From positions 2,144,378 through 2,175,010 of the forward strand of contig CP070752.1 of NCBI GenBank assembly GCA_020348625.1: a stretch of 30,633 bases of DNA, written 5' to 3'. The position numbers and the translations under genes were made by a program. The DNA is from Deltaproteobacteria bacterium (GTDB lineage Bacteria > Desulfobacterota > DSM-4660 > Desulfatiglandales > B25-G16). The notes under the pieces are model-generated. The model did no database searches. It was given only the letters and a program-made list of their open reading frames with translations, and was not told the origin of the DNA. Below, piece by piece: positions 30,245 to 30,633 of this stretch; positions within the stretch are counted from its first letter, which is position 1; each line of letters starts with the position of its first letter.

Positions 30245-30633
30245 TTAAATATCAATCACTTCTTTAACTTTTTCGAAGACCTGCTCTACAAGTATCCCCT
30301 TCATGCACGACATATGATCACAACTCTTCTTAAAGCATGGGCTGCAGGGAAGTCCAGCCCGAACGACCCTGTGCTTTCTCCCGTATGGCCCGGTCCGTAA
30401 GGGTGATGTGGGGCCAAAGATTGCCACAACAGATGAACCCATGGCTGCTGCCATATGCATAGGACCGGTATCAGTTGATACAACAACCATACACTTCTGG
30501 TACAGATAGGCCAGCTGTTTCAGGTTCGTTTTGCCTGCAAGATTCAAGGCGTTAGTCCTCATGCCTGCGACTATCTTCTCTATAGCGATTTTGTCAGTTT
30601 CGCTTCCCGTGAATAGGATCGCTGCCCCTAGCT
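30245..30633 (-). CDS. GT9 heptosyltransferase, C-terminal part (cut by window edge)
   Basis: The frame is open from the stop at 30245 to the window edge, about 129 residues of the C-terminal domain. It includes GAAILFTGSETDK, then VVVSTDTGPMHMAAAMGSSVVAIFGPTSP and a tail with CSPCFKKSCDH, a cysteine cluster like that of the heptosyltransferase at 27991. The conserved STDTGPMHMA and FGPTSPLRTGPYG are the ADP-heptose binding region of GT9 enzymes. It is probably the second heptosyltransferase of the LPS core. The start lies outside the window. Confidence 0.9.
   Translation of the reverse strand, partial: LGAAILFTGSETDKIAIEKIVAGMRTNALNLAGKTNLKQLAYLYQKCMVVVSTDTGPMHMAAAMGSSVVAIFGPTSPLRTGPYGRKHRVVRAGLPCSPCFKKSCDHMSCMKGILVEQVFEKVKEVIDI

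Noticed and set aside
1..30633. CRISPR arrays, insertion sequences, integrases, attachment sites, riboswitches
   Set aside because: No regularly spaced repeats, transposase-like frames, terminal inverted repeats or riboswitch-like leaders were seen on reading both strands.

Overview
The window looks like chromosomal core and envelope-biosynthesis DNA from an anaerobic Gram-negative bacterium. The best guess is a member of Desulfobacterota (former Deltaproteobacteria). This rests on gene content: a biotin-dependent carboxyltransferase without its own biotin domain, HoxE/HoxU-type electron-transfer subunits, a PflX-type radical SAM protein, the DUF4416-yicC-remA-gmk-rlmB run, and a heptose/LPS-core locus. 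The lineage is inferred, not proven. I see no insertion sequence, prophage, CRISPR array or obvious island boundary.

Layout. 1-1.9 kb: tRNA-Ala(GGC) on the minus strand and a carboxyltransferase (pyruvate carboxylase B / oxaloacetate decarboxylase alpha / transcarboxylase 5S type). 1.9-5.6 kb: single genes on both strands, namely a membrane J-domain protein, a PflX-like radical SAM protein, a metallo-beta-lactamase-fold hydrolase and a MetE/UroD-fold protein. 5.7-7.8 kb: a compact minus-strand operon with overlapping genes, exbB-exbD-ftsB-like-TPR, with a good sigma70-type promoter in front. 8-14.3 kb: a PPP-type phosphatase, then plus-strand rdgB, hoxE-like, hoxU-like (with no hoxF between them), yggS, a ttcA-like gene, a degenerate ychF-like gene and argC. 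14.3-17.4 kb: an orphan GAF-MshEN-GspE/PilB ATPase divergent from maf. 17.5-21.8 kb: a minus-strand run with hldE-type kinase, DUF4416, yicC, remA, gmk and rlmB.

22-30.6 kb: an LPS/surface-polysaccharide region with three SAM-dependent methyltransferases, four glycosyltransferases of GT2/GT4 type, two GT9 heptosyltransferases (one cut by the window edge) and a Trm112-like zinc protein. The heptose kinase just upstream would supply the ADP-heptose pathway, and the heptosyltransferases and other glycosyltransferases would build and decorate the lipid A core. Much of this region alternates strand, and some genes have their own well-formed promoters.

The most interesting points are the hoxE-hoxU pair lacking hoxF, with a 141-bp gap where it would sit; the YchF-like protein that keeps its C-terminal domain but has lost G-protein motifs; the DUF1232-J-domain fusion; the physically overlapping exbB-exbD-ftsB genes; and the orphan GAF-containing secretion/pilus-type ATPase. 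None is proof of a new system. Most of the window is ordinary core genome, and I found no convincing undescribed multi-gene defence or mobile system.
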